From assembly GCA_900554275.1 (NCBI GenBank), contig USGS01000003.1, positions 1 to 64,000 on the forward strand: a stretch of 64,000 nucleotides of DNA. Reading direction: 5' to 3'. A program made the translations under genes and the position numbers. The notes below the pieces were generated by a model that did no database searches, was not told the origin of the DNA, and saw only the letters and a list, made by a program, of their open reading frames with translations. The DNA comes from an uncultured Eubacteriales bacterium. Its GTDB lineage: Bacteria; Bacillota; Clostridia; Oscillospirales; Oscillospiraceae. Of this stretch, positions 51,959-61,219 are shown one piece after another; the first letter of the stretch is position 1; each line of letters begins with the position of its first letter.

Positions 51959-52648
51959 ATGGCCCTCTACGCCCTCGGCGACCTGCACCTGTCTCTCGGC
52001 ACCAATAAGCCCATGGACATCTTCGGCGACAAATGGCAGAACTACGTGGAAAAGCTCCGTCGGGGCTTCGAGCCTCTGACGGAGAACGACGTCACCGTCC
52101 TCTGCGGCGATCTGAGCTGGGGCATGAGCCTCCAACAGTCTTTGGCGGACTTCCGGTTCATCCACCAGCTCCCCGGCAAAAAGATTCTCCTCAAGGGTAA
52201 TCACGATTACTGGTGGGAGACGGCCTCCAAGATGCAGCGGTTCTTCGACGAGAACGGCCTGACCTCTCTGGAGATACTCCATAACAACTGCCTGTTTTAC
52301 GGTGACCTGGCCCTCTGCGGCACGCGGGGCTGGTTCTACGAGCTGGACAACGCCGGCACACACAACGAAAAGATGCTGGCCCGCGAGGCCGGCCGGCTGG
52401 AAACGTCCCTGCAGGCGGCAGGGGACAGGGAAAAGCTCTGCTTCCTCCACTACCCGCCCCTGTACCAGGGCTACGAGTGCCCGGAGCTGCTGTGCCTGCT
52501 GCAGCGCTACCGGGTCAAGGCCTGCTATTACGGACATCTCCACGGCGCGGCTCAGAAGCGCGCGCTGGAGGGCGTCCACTACGGCACGGACTTTCGCCTG
52601 GTGGCCGGGGACTGGCTGGATTTCGTCCCTAAAAAAATTTGTGAATAA
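51959..52648 (+). CDS. metallophosphoesterase
   Basis: A 229-residue calcineurin-like phosphoesterase. All family motifs are present: GDLHL near 7-11, GDLSWG near 50, GNHDYWW near 80, HYPP near 164 and GHLHG near 192. Two metal ions are expected. The close relatives are cytosolic and of unknown substrate, with nucleotide or phosphoprotein suggested. The start follows AAAGGAGG. A 102-bp gap with the tig promoter follows. Confidence 0.93.
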   Translation: MALYALGDLHLSLGTNKPMDIFGDKWQNYVEKLRRGFEPLTENDVTVLCGDLSWGMSLQQSLADFRFIHQLPGKKILLKGNHDYWWETASKMQRFFDENGLTSLEILHNNCLFYGDLALCGTRGWFYELDNAGTHNEKMLAREAGRLETSLQAAGDREKLCFLHYPPLYQGYECPELLCLLQRYRVKACYYGHLHGAAQKRALEGVHYGTDFRLVAGDWLDFVPKKICE

Positions 52649-52660
52649 GAGAAAAAACAG

Positions 52661-52689
52661 TGGAAATTCCCATTCTTTTCTGTTATTAT
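52661..52689 (+). promoter_or_regulatory. promoter of tig
   Basis: TGGAAA, 17 bp and TATTAT lie 61 bp upstream of tig. TATACT three bases downstream is an alternative -10. The weaker -35 makes this less certain. Confidence 0.5.
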
Positions 52690-52750
52690 ACTTAGGATGT
52701 GTGGGTATCGGCATATTGACCACGCCCATACGGAACGGAGGAAATAAGAA

Positions 52751-54199
52751 ATGACTGTGAAAAGCTGCGAGAAACTGGAAAAGAGCCGCGTCGCTCTGAC
52801 CATCGAGACGAGCGCCGAGGAGTTCGAGGCCGCCGTCAACAAAGCGTATCTGAAGATGCGCGGTAAGATCAACGTACCCGGCTTCCGTGTGGGCAAAGCA
52901 CCCCGCAAGATCATCGAGAAGATGTACGGCGCTGAGGTGTTCTACGAGGAAGCTGTCAATATCATCCTGCCCGATGCCTACGAGGCCGCTGTGAAGGAGC
53001 AGGAGCTGGACGTGGTGGGTTATCCCGAGGTAGAGCTGGAGTCCTGCACCAAGGACGGCGTGGTGTTCAAGTGCACCGTGGCCGTGTACCCCGAGGTGAA
53101 GCTGGGCCAGTACAAGGGCCTGGAAGCCCCCAAGGCTGAGGTCAAGGTGGCCGCCGCTGACGTCAACGCCCGCCTGAAGGAGATGGCCGACCGCAACAGC
53201 CGTCTCGTGTCCGTGGACCGCGCCGTCAAGAAGGGCGACACCGCCGACATCGACTTCGAGGGCTTCGACAACGGCGTGGCCTTCGACGGCGGCAAGGGCG
53301 AGAACTTCGACCTGGAGATCGGCTCCGGCAGCTTTGTTCCCGGCTTCGAGGATCAGCTCATCGGCATGAAGGCCGGCGAGGAGAAGGACATCGACATCAC
53401 CTTCCCCAAGGACTATACCCCCGAGCTGGCCGGCAAGCCCGTGGTGTTCCACGTCAAGGTCAACGAGGTCAAGGTCAAGGAAGTCCCTGCTTTGGACGAT
53501 GAGTTCGCCAAGGACGTGTCCGAGTTCGACACCCTGAAGGACCTGAAGGCCGACATCAAGAAGAAGCTCACCGCCGAGCGCACCGAGGCCGCCCAGCGCG
53601 CCTTCGAGGATGTGCTCATGGCCAAGGTGGCCGAGGGCGTGGAGGCCGACGTGCCCCACGAGATGGTAGACCTGCAGGCCGAGCAGATGACCGAGGGCTT
53701 CAAGCAGCAGCTGGCAGCCCAGGGCATCCCCTTCGACCAGTATCTGAAGATGACCAACACCACCGAGGCCGACTTCAAGTCTCAGGCCTACGGTCCTGCC
53801 GAGCAGCAGGTGAAGATGGATCTGGCCATCAGCGCCATCGTCAAGGCGGAGGGCCTGGAAGCCTCCGATGACGAGGTGGAGGCCGAGATGAAGAAGGTCG
53901 CCGACAAGTACGGCATGGACCTGGATACCGTCAAGAAGTACCTGCGCCCCGAGGAGGTAAAGGAGCAGGTCATCCGAGAGAAGGTCATCAAGCTGGTGGC
54001 CGACAGCGCCGTGGCCGTCGCCCCCGCCGAGGCCCTGGCCGAGGAGGAGGCAGAGGCCGAGGCTGCCGAGGAGAAGAAGCCCGCCAAGAAGACGGCAGCC
54101 AAGAAGCCCGCCGCCAAGAAGGAAACGGCTGACGGCGAGGAGAAGAAGCCCGCCAGGAAGCCCGCCGCCAAAAAGGCTGCCAAGAAGGACGCGGAGTAA
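52751..54199 (+). CDS. tig: trigger factor with histone-like C-terminal tail
   Basis: A 482-residue ribosome-bound chaperone and prolyl isomerase. The ribosome-binding domain has the FRVGKAPRKII motif near 45-55. The FKBP domain is about 150-240 (GDTADIDFEGFDNG, SFVPGFEDQLIG). The SurA-like C domain ends near 420. Residues from about 430 add an acidic then Lys/Ala/Pro-rich tail of about 50 residues with repeated KKPA and AAKK units, like histone H1 tails. Usual family length is about 430-450, so the tail is extra. It may bind RNA or ribosomes. The start follows GGAGGAAATAAGAA. Confidence 0.96.
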   Translation: MTVKSCEKLEKSRVALTIETSAEEFEAAVNKAYLKMRGKINVPGFRVGKAPRKIIEKMYGAEVFYEEAVNIILPDAYEAAVKEQELDVVGYPEVELESCTKDGVVFKCTVAVYPEVKLGQYKGLEAPKAEVKVAAADVNARLKEMADRNSRLVSVDRAVKKGDTADIDFEGFDNGVAFDGGKGENFDLEIGSGSFVPGFEDQLIGMKAGEEKDIDITFPKDYTPELAGKPVVFHVKVNEVKVKEVPALDDEFAKDVSEFDTLKDLKADIKKKLTAERTEAAQRAFEDVLMAKVAEGVEADVPHEMVDLQAEQMTEGFKQQLAAQGIPFDQYLKMTNTTEADFKSQAYGPAEQQVKMDLAISAIVKAEGLEASDDEVEAEMKKVADKYGMDLDTVKKYLRPEEVKEQVIREKVIKLVADSAVAVAPAEALAEEEAEAEAAEEKKPAKKTAAKKPAAKKETADGEEKKPARKPAAKKAAKKDAE

Positions 54200-54236
54200 T
54201 TTTCCCCAAGAGAGAGAATACTGACAAATGCCAGCT

Positions 54237-54274
54237 GCGGCGGGAATATTTTCCCGCCGCGGTATGGTCTTTTG
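54237..54274 (+). terminator. terminator or attenuator after tig
   Basis: A 10-bp perfect stem (GCGGCGGGAA and complement) with a TATT loop, followed by a loose T-containing stretch (GGTATGGTCTTTT) rather than a run. Confidence 0.6.
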
Positions 54275-54299
54275 AAAACAGTGGTCCGGTGGGTATACT
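54272..54299 (+). promoter_or_regulatory. promoter of clpP-clpX
   Basis: TTGAAA, 16 bp and TATACT lie 46 bp upstream of clpP, right after the tig hairpin. No CtsR box (GGTCAAA-type repeats) was recognised. Confidence 0.65.
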
Positions 54300-54345
54300 T
54301 AGCTATCTTTTTCCTTCTCAATGAAGGCCAACAGGAGGTAATCTT

Positions 54346-54927
54346 ATGAGTTTAGTCCCTTACGTGGTAGAGCAGACCAACCGCGGCGAGCGCTCCTATG
54401 ACATTTTCTCCCGCCTGCTCAATGACCGCATCGTATTCCTGGGTGAAGAGGTGAACGATACCACCGCCAGCCTGGTCGTGGCCCAGCTGCTATACCTGGA
54501 GGCGCAAGACCCCGACAAGGACATCCAGATGTATATCAACAGCCCCGGCGGCAGTGTCACCGCGGGTATGGCCATCTACGACACCATGCAGTACATCAAG
54601 TGCGACGTGTCCACCATCTGCATCGGTATGGCCGCCAGCATGGGCGCGTTCCTGCTGTCCAGCGGCGCCAAGGGCAAGCGCATCGCCCTGCCCAACGCGG
54701 AGATCATGATCCATCAGCCCTCCGCCGGCACCCAGGGCAAGGTGACGGACATGGAGATCGACGTGGAGCACTTCCTCAAGATCAAGCAGCGCATCAACAA
54801 GATCCTGGCAGAGAACACCGGCAAAACACCGGAGCAGGTCAAGGCCGACTCCGAGCGCGACAACTGGATGATCGCCGAGGAGGCCCGCGAATACGGCCTT
54901 GTGGACAAGGTCATCTACAAGAGGTAA
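54346..54927 (+). CDS. clpP: ATP-dependent Clp protease proteolytic subunit
   Basis: A 193-residue serine protease forming the tetradecamer chamber. The triad is Ser98 (GMAASMGAF), His123 (MIHQPSAG) and Asp172 (ERDNWM). The N-terminus [10 protein letters not shown] is the axial loop. It starts after AACAGGAGGTAATCTT. clpX follows three bases after the stop, forming an operon as in many Clostridia. Confidence 0.98.
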   Translation: MSLVPYVVEQTNRGERSYDIFSRLLNDRIVFLGEEVNDTTASLVVAQLLYLEAQDPDKDIQMYINSPGGSVTAGMAIYDTMQYIKCDVSTICIGMAASMGAFLLSSGAKGKRIALPNAEIMIHQPSAGTQGKVTDMEIDVEHFLKIKQRINKILAENTGKTPEQVKADSERDNWMIAEEAREYGLVDKVIYKR

Positions 54928-54930
54928 CAT

Positions 54931-56220
54931 ATGGCAGAAGAAAAGAAAGTCCTCCGCTGCTCGTTCTGCGGCAAGCCGGAGAGCCAGGTCCACCGCATGA
55001 TCCAGGGCCCGGGCGTCCGCATCTGTGACCAGTGCGTCCAGCTCTGCATGAGCATTCTGGACGACGGCTACGCCGCCGACGCCCCGGATTACGACAGCGT
55101 CAACCAACTCCCCACCCCCCGGGAGATCCGCGCCGTACTGGACCAGTACGTCATCGGGCAGGAGGACGCCAAGGTAGCCCTGTCCGTCTCCGTCTATAAC
55201 CACTACAAGCGCATCTTCTTCGGCGGCGGCGAGGACGTGGAGCTGCAAAAGAGCAACATCCTCATGATCGGGCCTACGGGCAGCGGCAAGACGCTGTTCG
55301 CCCAGACGTTGGCCCGGGTACTGAAGGTCCCCTTCGCCATCGCCGACGCCACCACCCTTACCGAGGCCGGCTACGTAGGCGACGACGTGGAGAACATCCT
55401 GCTGCGCCTGCTCCAGGCCGCCGACTTCGACGTGGAGCTGGCCGAGCGGGGCATCATCTACGTGGACGAGATCGACAAGATCGCCCGCAAGAGCGAGAAT
55501 ACCTCCATCACCCGCGACGTGTCCGGCGAGGGCGTGCAGCAGGCGCTGCTGAAGATCCTGGAGGGCACGGTGGCCAACGTCCCGCCCCAGGGCGGCCGCA
55601 AGCACCCCCACCAGGAGTTTATCGAGATCGACACCACCAACATCCTGTTCATCTGCGGCGGCGCGTTCGACGGTCTAGAGAAGATCATCGAGAGCCGCGT
55701 GGGTAAGCGGGGCATCGGCTTCGAGAACGAGGTCCACGGCAAGAACGAGGCCAAGACCGGCGCTCTGCTGAAGCTGGTCCAGCCCCACGACCTGCTGAAA
55801 TTCGGCATCATCCCCGAGCTGGTGGGCCGTATGCCGGTTCTCACCGCGCTGGACGCCCTGGACCGCGACGACCTGGTGCGCATCCTCACCGAGCCGAAGA
55901 ACGCACTGGTGAAGCAGTACCAGAAGCTGCTGAGCTACGACGGCGTGGCCCTCGCGTTTGACAAGGGCGCGCTGGAAGCCGTGGCCGACAAGGCCATCCA
56001 GCGCAACATCGGCGCCCGCGGCCTCCGTGCCGTCATGGAGGGCCTGCTGACCAAGGTGATGTACGACATCCCCTCCGACCCCACCATCACCTCCGTCACC
56101 ATCACCGCCGCCTGCGTCAACGATGGGGCAGAGCCGCTGGTGGAGCGCGACCCCAACAAGACCAACCAACGCGCAAAGCTCAAGACCGGAACGGACAAAC
56201 AGACCGCCCCGGCTTCCTGA
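54931..56220 (+). CDS. clpX: ATP-dependent Clp protease ATPase subunit ClpX
   Basis: A 429-residue AAA+ unfoldase. The zinc-binding domain uses Cys10, Cys13, Cys32 and Cys35. Walker A is GPTGSGKT at 114-121; Walker B is IIYVDEIDK near 175. The IGF-type loop that docks on ClpP appears in [10 protein letters not shown] near 258. It delivers substrates to ClpP. The start follows AAGAGGTAACAT. The C-terminus is a Lys/Thr-rich tail of about 20 residues. Confidence 0.98.
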   Translation: MAEEKKVLRCSFCGKPESQVHRMIQGPGVRICDQCVQLCMSILDDGYAADAPDYDSVNQLPTPREIRAVLDQYVIGQEDAKVALSVSVYNHYKRIFFGGGEDVELQKSNILMIGPTGSGKTLFAQTLARVLKVPFAIADATTLTEAGYVGDDVENILLRLLQAADFDVELAERGIIYVDEIDKIARKSENTSITRDVSGEGVQQALLKILEGTVANVPPQGGRKHPHQEFIEIDTTNILFICGGAFDGLEKIIESRVGKRGIGFENEVHGKNEAKTGALLKLVQPHDLLKFGIIPELVGRMPVLTALDALDRDDLVRILTEPKNALVKQYQKLLSYDGVALAFDKGALEAVADKAIQRNIGARGLRAVMEGLLTKVMYDIPSDPTITSVTITAACVNDGAEPLVERDPNKTNQRAKLKTGTDKQTAPAS

Positions 56221-56231
56221 CACAGCAGAAA

Positions 56232-56265
56232 GGGGAGAGGCGGCCTGCCGCTTCTCCCCATTTTT
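56232..56265 (+). terminator. terminator of clpP-clpX
   Basis: A 12-bp stem with one G-U (GGGGAGAGGCGG) and four-base loop, then ATTTTTC, lies 12 bases after the clpX stop. Confidence 0.88.
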
Positions 56266-56308
56266 CTACCCGCCGCCTGCGGCATACCCGCAGGGGAAAG
56301 GAGTACCC

Positions 56309-58702
56309 ATGCCTGAAACTGTAACAAGAAATCTCCCCGTCCTGGCCCTGCGGGGCGTCACCGCCTTTCCCGGCCAGACGGTTTCCTTCGATGTGGAGCG
56401 CGAGATCTCCATCTACGCGCTGGACAACGCCATGGAGTCGGACCGCCGCATCTTCGCCATCACCCAAAAGGAGCTGTCCACCTCCGAGCCCGGCGAGCGC
56501 GACCTCTACGCCGTCGGCACGGTCTGCCGCATCCTTCAGATCGTCAAGACCTCCGACACCACCGTCCGCGTGGTGGTGGAGGGTGAGAGCCGCGCCCGTC
56601 TGCTGCGCCTGTGGCAGACCCAGCCCTTCCTGCAGGGACAGGCGGAGCTGCTGCCGGAGCAGCCGGCCCGCAGCACCGCCCGCACCGAGGCGCTGCTGCG
56701 CCGCACCTACGTCCTCTTTGACGATTACCGTCAGCTGGCCAGCGGCCTCAGCGACGATTTTACCGCCGCCGTGCTGGACTGCCGGGACGCCGGTGAGCTG
56801 GCCGACCTCATCGCTCAGAACATCACCCTCCGCCACCAGGACCGCCAGCGCGTGCTGGAGGAGCTGCACCCGGAGAAGCGCCTGCGCCTTGTCAACGACA
56901 TCCTGACCCACGAGGTGGACGTCCTGTCCCTGGAGTCGGAGATGGAGCAGAAGGTACGCCGCCGTGTGGCCCAGGTCCAGCGCGACATGATCCTTCGCGA
57001 GCAGGTCAAGGTCCTCCAGCACGAGCTGGGCGAGGATGGCGACGAGGAGCTGGAGGCCTACGCCGCTAAGATCGACGCCCTCCGCCTGCCGGAGGAGGTA
57101 CATAATAAGCTGGTCCGCGAGCTGGAGCGGCTGGGTAAGCAGCCCTACTCCAGCGCCGAGTCCGCCGTTATCCGCAACTATCTGGATGTCTGCCTGGAGC
57201 TGCCGTGGAACAAGACCACCCGCGACCGGGCGGATGTGGCCCAGGCCCGTAAAATTTTGGACAAGGACCACTACGGACTGGACAAGGTGAAGGAGCGCAT
57301 TTTGGAGTTTATCGCCGTCCGCCAGCTGAACCCGGACGCCAAGGGCAAGATCCTCTGCCTTGTCGGCCCTCCCGGCGTGGGCAAGACCTCCGTGGCCCTG
57401 TCCGTGGCCCGTGCCATGCACCGCAAGTGCGCCCGTCTGTCTTTGGGCGGCGTCCGTGACGAGGCCGACATCCGCGGCCACCGCAAAACGTACATCGGCG
57501 CGATGCCCGGCCGCATCATCGAGGCCCTGACCCGCGCCGGCTCGATGAACCCGCTGCTGGTGCTGGATGAGATCGACAAGCTGGCCAGCGATATGCGGGG
57601 CGACCCGGCCTCCGCGCTGCTGGAGGTGCTGGACAGCGCCCAAAACAGCGCCTTCCGGGATCATTTCATCGAAGTCCCCGTGGATCTGAGCCGCGTCATG
57701 TTCATCACCACCGCCAACACCACCTCCACCATCCCCCGTCCGCTGCTGGACCGTATGGAGGTCATCGAGCTGGGCAGCTACACCGACGAGGAGAAGCTCC
57801 ACATCGCCCGCGACCATCTGCTGCCCCGCCAACGCAAGGAGAACGGCCTCCGCGCCAACCAGCTGAAGCTGGGGGACGATGCCCTCCGCGCCATCATCAC
57901 CGACTACACCCGCGAGTCCGGCGTCCGCACGCTGGAGCGCCAGCTGGGCAAGCTGTGCCGCAAGTGCGCCATGCGGCTGGTGGAAACGGATGTAAAGGTG
58001 ATTACCGTTACAAAAAATGATTTGACAGACTTGCTGGGAACGCCCCCCTATGCCGATGAGGCACTTGCCAAATATGACCAGATCGGCGTGGTCAATGGCC
58101 TTGCGTGGACGGAGGTGGGCGGCGAGCTGCTGGAGGTGGAGGCCGGCGTCATGGACGGCTCCGGCAAGCTGGAGCTCACCGGCAATTTGGGCGACGTGAT
58201 GCAGGAGAGCTGCAAGGCCGCCTATACCTGCCTGCGCAGCCGTGCCGCCGAGCTGGGCATCCCCCGTGATTTCTATAAGACCAGGGATGTCCACGTCCAC
58301 TTTCCCGAGGGCGCTGTGCCAAAGGACGGCCCATCCGCCGGCATCGCCATCGCCACCGCTATGCTCTCCGCCCTGACCGGCCGTGCCGTCCGCCACGACG
58401 TAGCCATGACCGGCGAGGTAACGCTGCGGGGCAGGGTGCTGCCCATCGGCGGCCTGCGGGAAAAGACCATGGCCGCCAAGCGCAGCGGCATCAAGACCGT
58501 CATCATCCCCAAGGGCAACGAGAAGGACCTGGCGGACATCGACCCCACCGTGCGGGAGGCGCTGCGCTTCATCCCCGCCGAGACGGTGGACGCCGTCTTT
58601 GCCCACGCGCTGGCCCTGCCGAAGAAGGCCGCCGCCGTGGAGCATCTCACATCCCTGACGCCCGCCCCGATGCAGGAGGTACGCCATGGCGATCAACTTT
58701 AA
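56309..58702 (+). CDS. lon: endopeptidase La (Lon)
   Basis: A 797-residue Lon protease. The N-terminal substrate domain is about 8-200. The AAA+ part has Walker A GPPGVGKT near 355-362 and LDEIDK near 420. The C-terminal serine/lysine dyad is Ser676 (DGPSAG) and Lys719 (GLREK), 43 residues apart as required. It removes damaged and regulatory proteins. The ATG at 56309 follows GGGGAAAGGAGTACCC; the longer frame crosses the clpX terminator. It overlaps engB by 17 bp. Confidence 0.98.
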   Translation: MPETVTRNLPVLALRGVTAFPGQTVSFDVEREISIYALDNAMESDRRIFAITQKELSTSEPGERDLYAVGTVCRILQIVKTSDTTVRVVVEGESRARLLRLWQTQPFLQGQAELLPEQPARSTARTEALLRRTYVLFDDYRQLASGLSDDFTAAVLDCRDAGELADLIAQNITLRHQDRQRVLEELHPEKRLRLVNDILTHEVDVLSLESEMEQKVRRRVAQVQRDMILREQVKVLQHELGEDGDEELEAYAAKIDALRLPEEVHNKLVRELERLGKQPYSSAESAVIRNYLDVCLELPWNKTTRDRADVAQARKILDKDHYGLDKVKERILEFIAVRQLNPDAKGKILCLVGPPGVGKTSVALSVARAMHRKCARLSLGGVRDEADIRGHRKTYIGAMPGRIIEALTRAGSMNPLLVLDEIDKLASDMRGDPASALLEVLDSAQNSAFRDHFIEVPVDLSRVMFITTANTTSTIPRPLLDRMEVIELGSYTDEEKLHIARDHLLPRQRKENGLRANQLKLGDDALRAIITDYTRESGVRTLERQLGKLCRKCAMRLVETDVKVITVTKNDLTDLLGTPPYADEALAKYDQIGVVNGLAWTEVGGELLEVEAGVMDGSGKLELTGNLGDVMQESCKAAYTCLRSRAAELGIPRDFYKTRDVHVHFPEGAVPKDGPSAGIAIATAMLSALTGRAVRHDVAMTGEVTLRGRVLPIGGLREKTMAAKRSGIKTVIIPKGNEKDLADIDPTVREALRFIPAETVDAVFAHALALPKKAAAVEHLTSLTPAPMQEVRHGDQL

Positions 58703-59282
58703 CAAAGCGGACTTCGTCCTCTCGGCTGTAAAGGCTTCCGCCTTTATCCGCGATGGAAGGCCACAGGTTACCTTCGCCGGCCGCAGCAACGTGGGAAAAT
58801 CCTCCGTTATCAACCGCCTGCTGAACCGCAAGAACTTCGCCCGCGTGGGCGCCACCCCCGGCAAGACCAGTCAGATCAACTATTTCCTCATCGACGACAA
58901 AATTTACTTCACCGATCTCCCCGGCTACGGCTATGCCAAGGTCTCCAAGGAGGAGCGCGACCGCTGGGGGCGGCTCATGGAGAGCTACTTTGCCGCCGAT
59001 GGGCTCATCACCCTGGGCGTGCTCATCGTGGACGCCCGCCACAAGCCCACCGCCGACGATGTGACCATGTGCGACTGGTTCAAGGGCACGGGCTGCCCCG
59101 TCATCGTGGTGGCCAACAAGCTGGACAAATTGAAAAAGAGCGAGATCGAGCCCAACCTGACCCTCATCCGCCAGACCCTGACCCTGCCGGAGGACGGACT
59201 GCTCATTCCGTTTTCCGCCGAAAAGGGGACGGGGAAGACGGAGCTGCTGGCCGCCATCACCGCCGCCTGTGAGAGCCGGTGA
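58686..59282 (+). CDS. engB: ribosome biogenesis GTPase EngB (YsxC)
   Basis: A 198-residue TRAFAC GTPase for 50S assembly. G1 is GRSNVGKSS near 31-39, G3 DLPGYGYAKVS near 78, and G4 NKLDK near 140. It begins within lon and is preceded by a GCAGGAGG site. The lon-engB pairing is the Firmicutes order. A terminator follows. Confidence 0.97.
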   Translation: MAINFNKADFVLSAVKASAFIRDGRPQVTFAGRSNVGKSSVINRLLNRKNFARVGATPGKTSQINYFLIDDKIYFTDLPGYGYAKVSKEERDRWGRLMESYFAADGLITLGVLIVDARHKPTADDVTMCDWFKGTGCPVIVVANKLDKLKKSEIEPNLTLIRQTLTLPEDGLLIPFSAEKGTGKTELLAAITAACESR

Positions 59283-59293
59283 ACTGTCAAAAA

Positions 59294-59332
59294 ACGGAGG
59301 ATGCCCGCGCCCCACGGCGCAGCGTCCTCCGT
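59294..59332 (+). terminator. terminator of lon-engB
   Basis: A long stem, ACGGAGGA-(TG)-CCCGCGCC paired with GGCGCAGCGTCCTCCGT apart from a small bulge, begins 12 bases after engB. The T-content after it is modest. Confidence 0.7.
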
Positions 59333-59468
59333 TCCATTTGTTCCACGCTTTTCAACTTTTTTACTTGAAAAATGAAAGAATTTTTTCAAGTTTATTCAAG
59401 GTCTTATAAGGTATTTCCACCGTGTTTTTCTGCAAAAATGATAAAATTTTTTCAGGTATCCAAAAAAC

Positions 59469-59490
59469 TTTTTTGCAAAATTGCAAAAAA
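59469..59490. promoter_or_regulatory. 22-bp palindrome upstream of pckA
   Basis: TTTTTTGCAA, AA, TTGCAAAAAA form a perfect dyad that ends five bases before the pckA -35 box. Its place suggests an operator for carbon-source control of gluconeogenesis. The binding protein is unknown. Confidence 0.55.
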
Positions 59491-59494
59491 AGGC

Positions 59495-59523
59495 TGTTAA
59501 TTGTTCTAAACGTATGGTATAAT
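59495..59523 (+). promoter_or_regulatory. promoter of pckA
   Basis: An extended -10 (TGGTATAAT) with a weak -35 TGTTAA 17 bp upstream lies 66 bp before pckA. Confidence 0.7.
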
Positions 59524-59588
59524 CACCCCGTAATAAACAACGCGCCGATGAATTTGACGCGGTGAATTTCAAACAGGAGGTCACGCAA

Positions 59589-61154
59589 ATGGAAACTTAC
59601 GGACTGGAAAAGCTGGGCATTATCAATGCAAAAGCGGTATATCGCAACCTGACGCCGGCACAGCTCACCGAGCATGCGCTGCGCCGCGGCGAGGGTACGC
59701 TGTCCAACACCGGTGCGCTGGTGGTCAAGACTGGCAAATACACGGGGCGCAGCGCCAACGATAAGTTTATCGTGGACACCCCTGCTGTTCATGACGATAT
59801 TGCCTGGGGCAAGGTGAACCGCCCCATCGAGAAGGCCAGGTTTGACGCCATCCGCGCCAAGGTCATCGCCTATCTGCAGGGCAAGGATGTGTTTATCTTC
59901 GACGGCTTTGCCGGCGCTGATCCCAAGTATACCAAGGCGTTCCGCATTGTCAACGAGTTGGCCAGCCAGAACCTGTTTATCCACCAGCTGCTGCGCCGCC
60001 CCACCGCCGAGCAGTTGAAGGACTTCCGCGAGGACTATACTATTATAGCTGCCCCCGGCTTCAAGTGCATCCCGGAGATCGACGGCACGCGCAGCGAAGC
60101 CGCCATCCTGGTGGACTACGAGGCCCACGAGGTGGTCATCTGCGGCACGCAGTACGCCGGCGAGATCAAGAAGTCCGTGTTCTCCGTGATGAACTACGTG
60201 CTGCCCAAGCAGGGCGTGTTCCCCATGCACTGCTCCGCCAACATCGGCAAGGACGGCGACAGCGCCGTGTTCTTCGGCCTCAGCGGCACGGGCAAGACCA
60301 CGCTGTCCGCCGACCCCAACCGCAAGCTCATCGGCGACGACGAGCACGGCTGGGCCGACGACTCCGTGTTCAACTTTGAGGGCGGCTGCTATGCAAAGTG
60401 TATCAACTTAAGTCCAGAGGGCGAGCCCGAGATCTACAACGCCATCAAGTTCGGTTCTTTGGTAGAGAACGTGGTCATGGACCCCGACACCCGCGAGTTC
60501 GACTTTGACGACGACTCCCTGGCGGTCAACTCCCGCGTAGGCTATCCCGTGGAGTATATCCCCAATGCGGAGCTGTCCGGCATGAGCCCCAGCGTGCCCA
60601 AGACCGTCATCTTCCTGACGGCGGACGCCTATGGCGTGCTGCCTCCCATCAGCAAGCTGGATAAGAACCAGGCCATGTACTACTTCGTCTCCGGCTTCAC
60701 CTCCAAGGTGGCCGGCACGGAGATCGGCGTCACGGAGCCTGTGCCTACGTTCTCCACATGCTTTGGCGAGCCGTTCCTGCCCCTCGACCCCTCCGTGTAC
60801 GCCGCTATGTTGGCGGACAAGGTGGAGAAGTCCGGCGCAAAGGTCTATCTGGTCAACACCGGCTGGAACGGTACCGGCAAGCGCATGAAGCTGGGTTATA
60901 CCCGCGCCATGGTCACCGCCGCCCTGACCGGCGAGATCGAGAAGAGCGAGTTTGTCACCGATCCTACCTTCGGCGTGCAGGTGCCCACCGCCATCAAGGG
61001 CGTTCCCTCTGAGCTGCTGATCCCCGCCAACACCTGGGAGGACAAGGCCGCTTACGAGGCGAGCTGCAAGAAGCTGGCCGCCAGCTTTGTGGAGAACTTT
61101 AAGAAGTACACCCACATGAGCGACGAGGTCGTGGCTGCCGGTCCGAAGGCGTAA
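59589..61154 (+). CDS. pckA: phosphoenolpyruvate carboxykinase (ATP)
   Basis: A 521-residue ATP-dependent PEP carboxykinase, converting oxaloacetate and ATP to PEP, CO2 and ADP. In anaerobes it often runs toward oxaloacetate. The P-loop is GLSGTGKT at 230-237, followed by LIGDDEHGW with the metal-binding Asp residues. The ATG at 59589 is supported by CAGGAGG; a GTG at 59562 lies before that site. The signal at 59469-59490 and an extended -10 promoter suggest tight control. It is a single-gene unit. Confidence 0.97.
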   Translation: METYGLEKLGIINAKAVYRNLTPAQLTEHALRRGEGTLSNTGALVVKTGKYTGRSANDKFIVDTPAVHDDIAWGKVNRPIEKARFDAIRAKVIAYLQGKDVFIFDGFAGADPKYTKAFRIVNELASQNLFIHQLLRRPTAEQLKDFREDYTIIAAPGFKCIPEIDGTRSEAAILVDYEAHEVVICGTQYAGEIKKSVFSVMNYVLPKQGVFPMHCSANIGKDGDSAVFFGLSGTGKTTLSADPNRKLIGDDEHGWADDSVFNFEGGCYAKCINLSPEGEPEIYNAIKFGSLVENVVMDPDTREFDFDDDSLAVNSRVGYPVEYIPNAELSGMSPSVPKTVIFLTADAYGVLPPISKLDKNQAMYYFVSGFTSKVAGTEIGVTEPVPTFSTCFGEPFLPLDPSVYAAMLADKVEKSGAKVYLVNTGWNGTGKRMKLGYTRAMVTAALTGEIEKSEFVTDPTFGVQVPTAIKGVPSELLIPANTWEDKAAYEASCKKLAASFVENFKKYTHMSDEVVAAGPKA

Positions 61155-61169
61155 CCATTCACAAAACAG

Positions 61170-61202
61170 CGCAGCGCCGGAATGCTCCGGCGCTGCGTTT
61201 TC
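61170..61202 (+). terminator. terminator of pckA
   Basis: An 11-bp perfect stem (CGCAGCGCCGG and complement) with an AATGCT loop and a TTTTCC tail. Confidence 0.92.
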
Positions 61203-61219
61203 CTAAGGAGGATCATACC

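Larger units (their letters stand above)
59283..59588. other. 306-bp AT-rich regulatory gap before pckA
   Basis: This is the longest gene-free stretch. It holds the engB terminator, an AT-rich hairpin (ACTTGAAAAA and complement, 59363-59391), a 22-bp palindrome at 59469-59490 and the pckA promoter. No small open frame with a ribosome site is evident. The sharp drop in G+C contrasts with the surrounding genes. Confidence 0.8.

Noticed and set aside
56180..58864. 894-residue minus-strand frame opposite lon
   Set aside because: Lon is clearly real on the + strand with its catalytic dyad. The reverse frame has no domain and follows from codon bias.
59562..59588. upstream GTG start for pckA
   Set aside because: It precedes the clear CAGGAGG site that serves the ATG at 59589.
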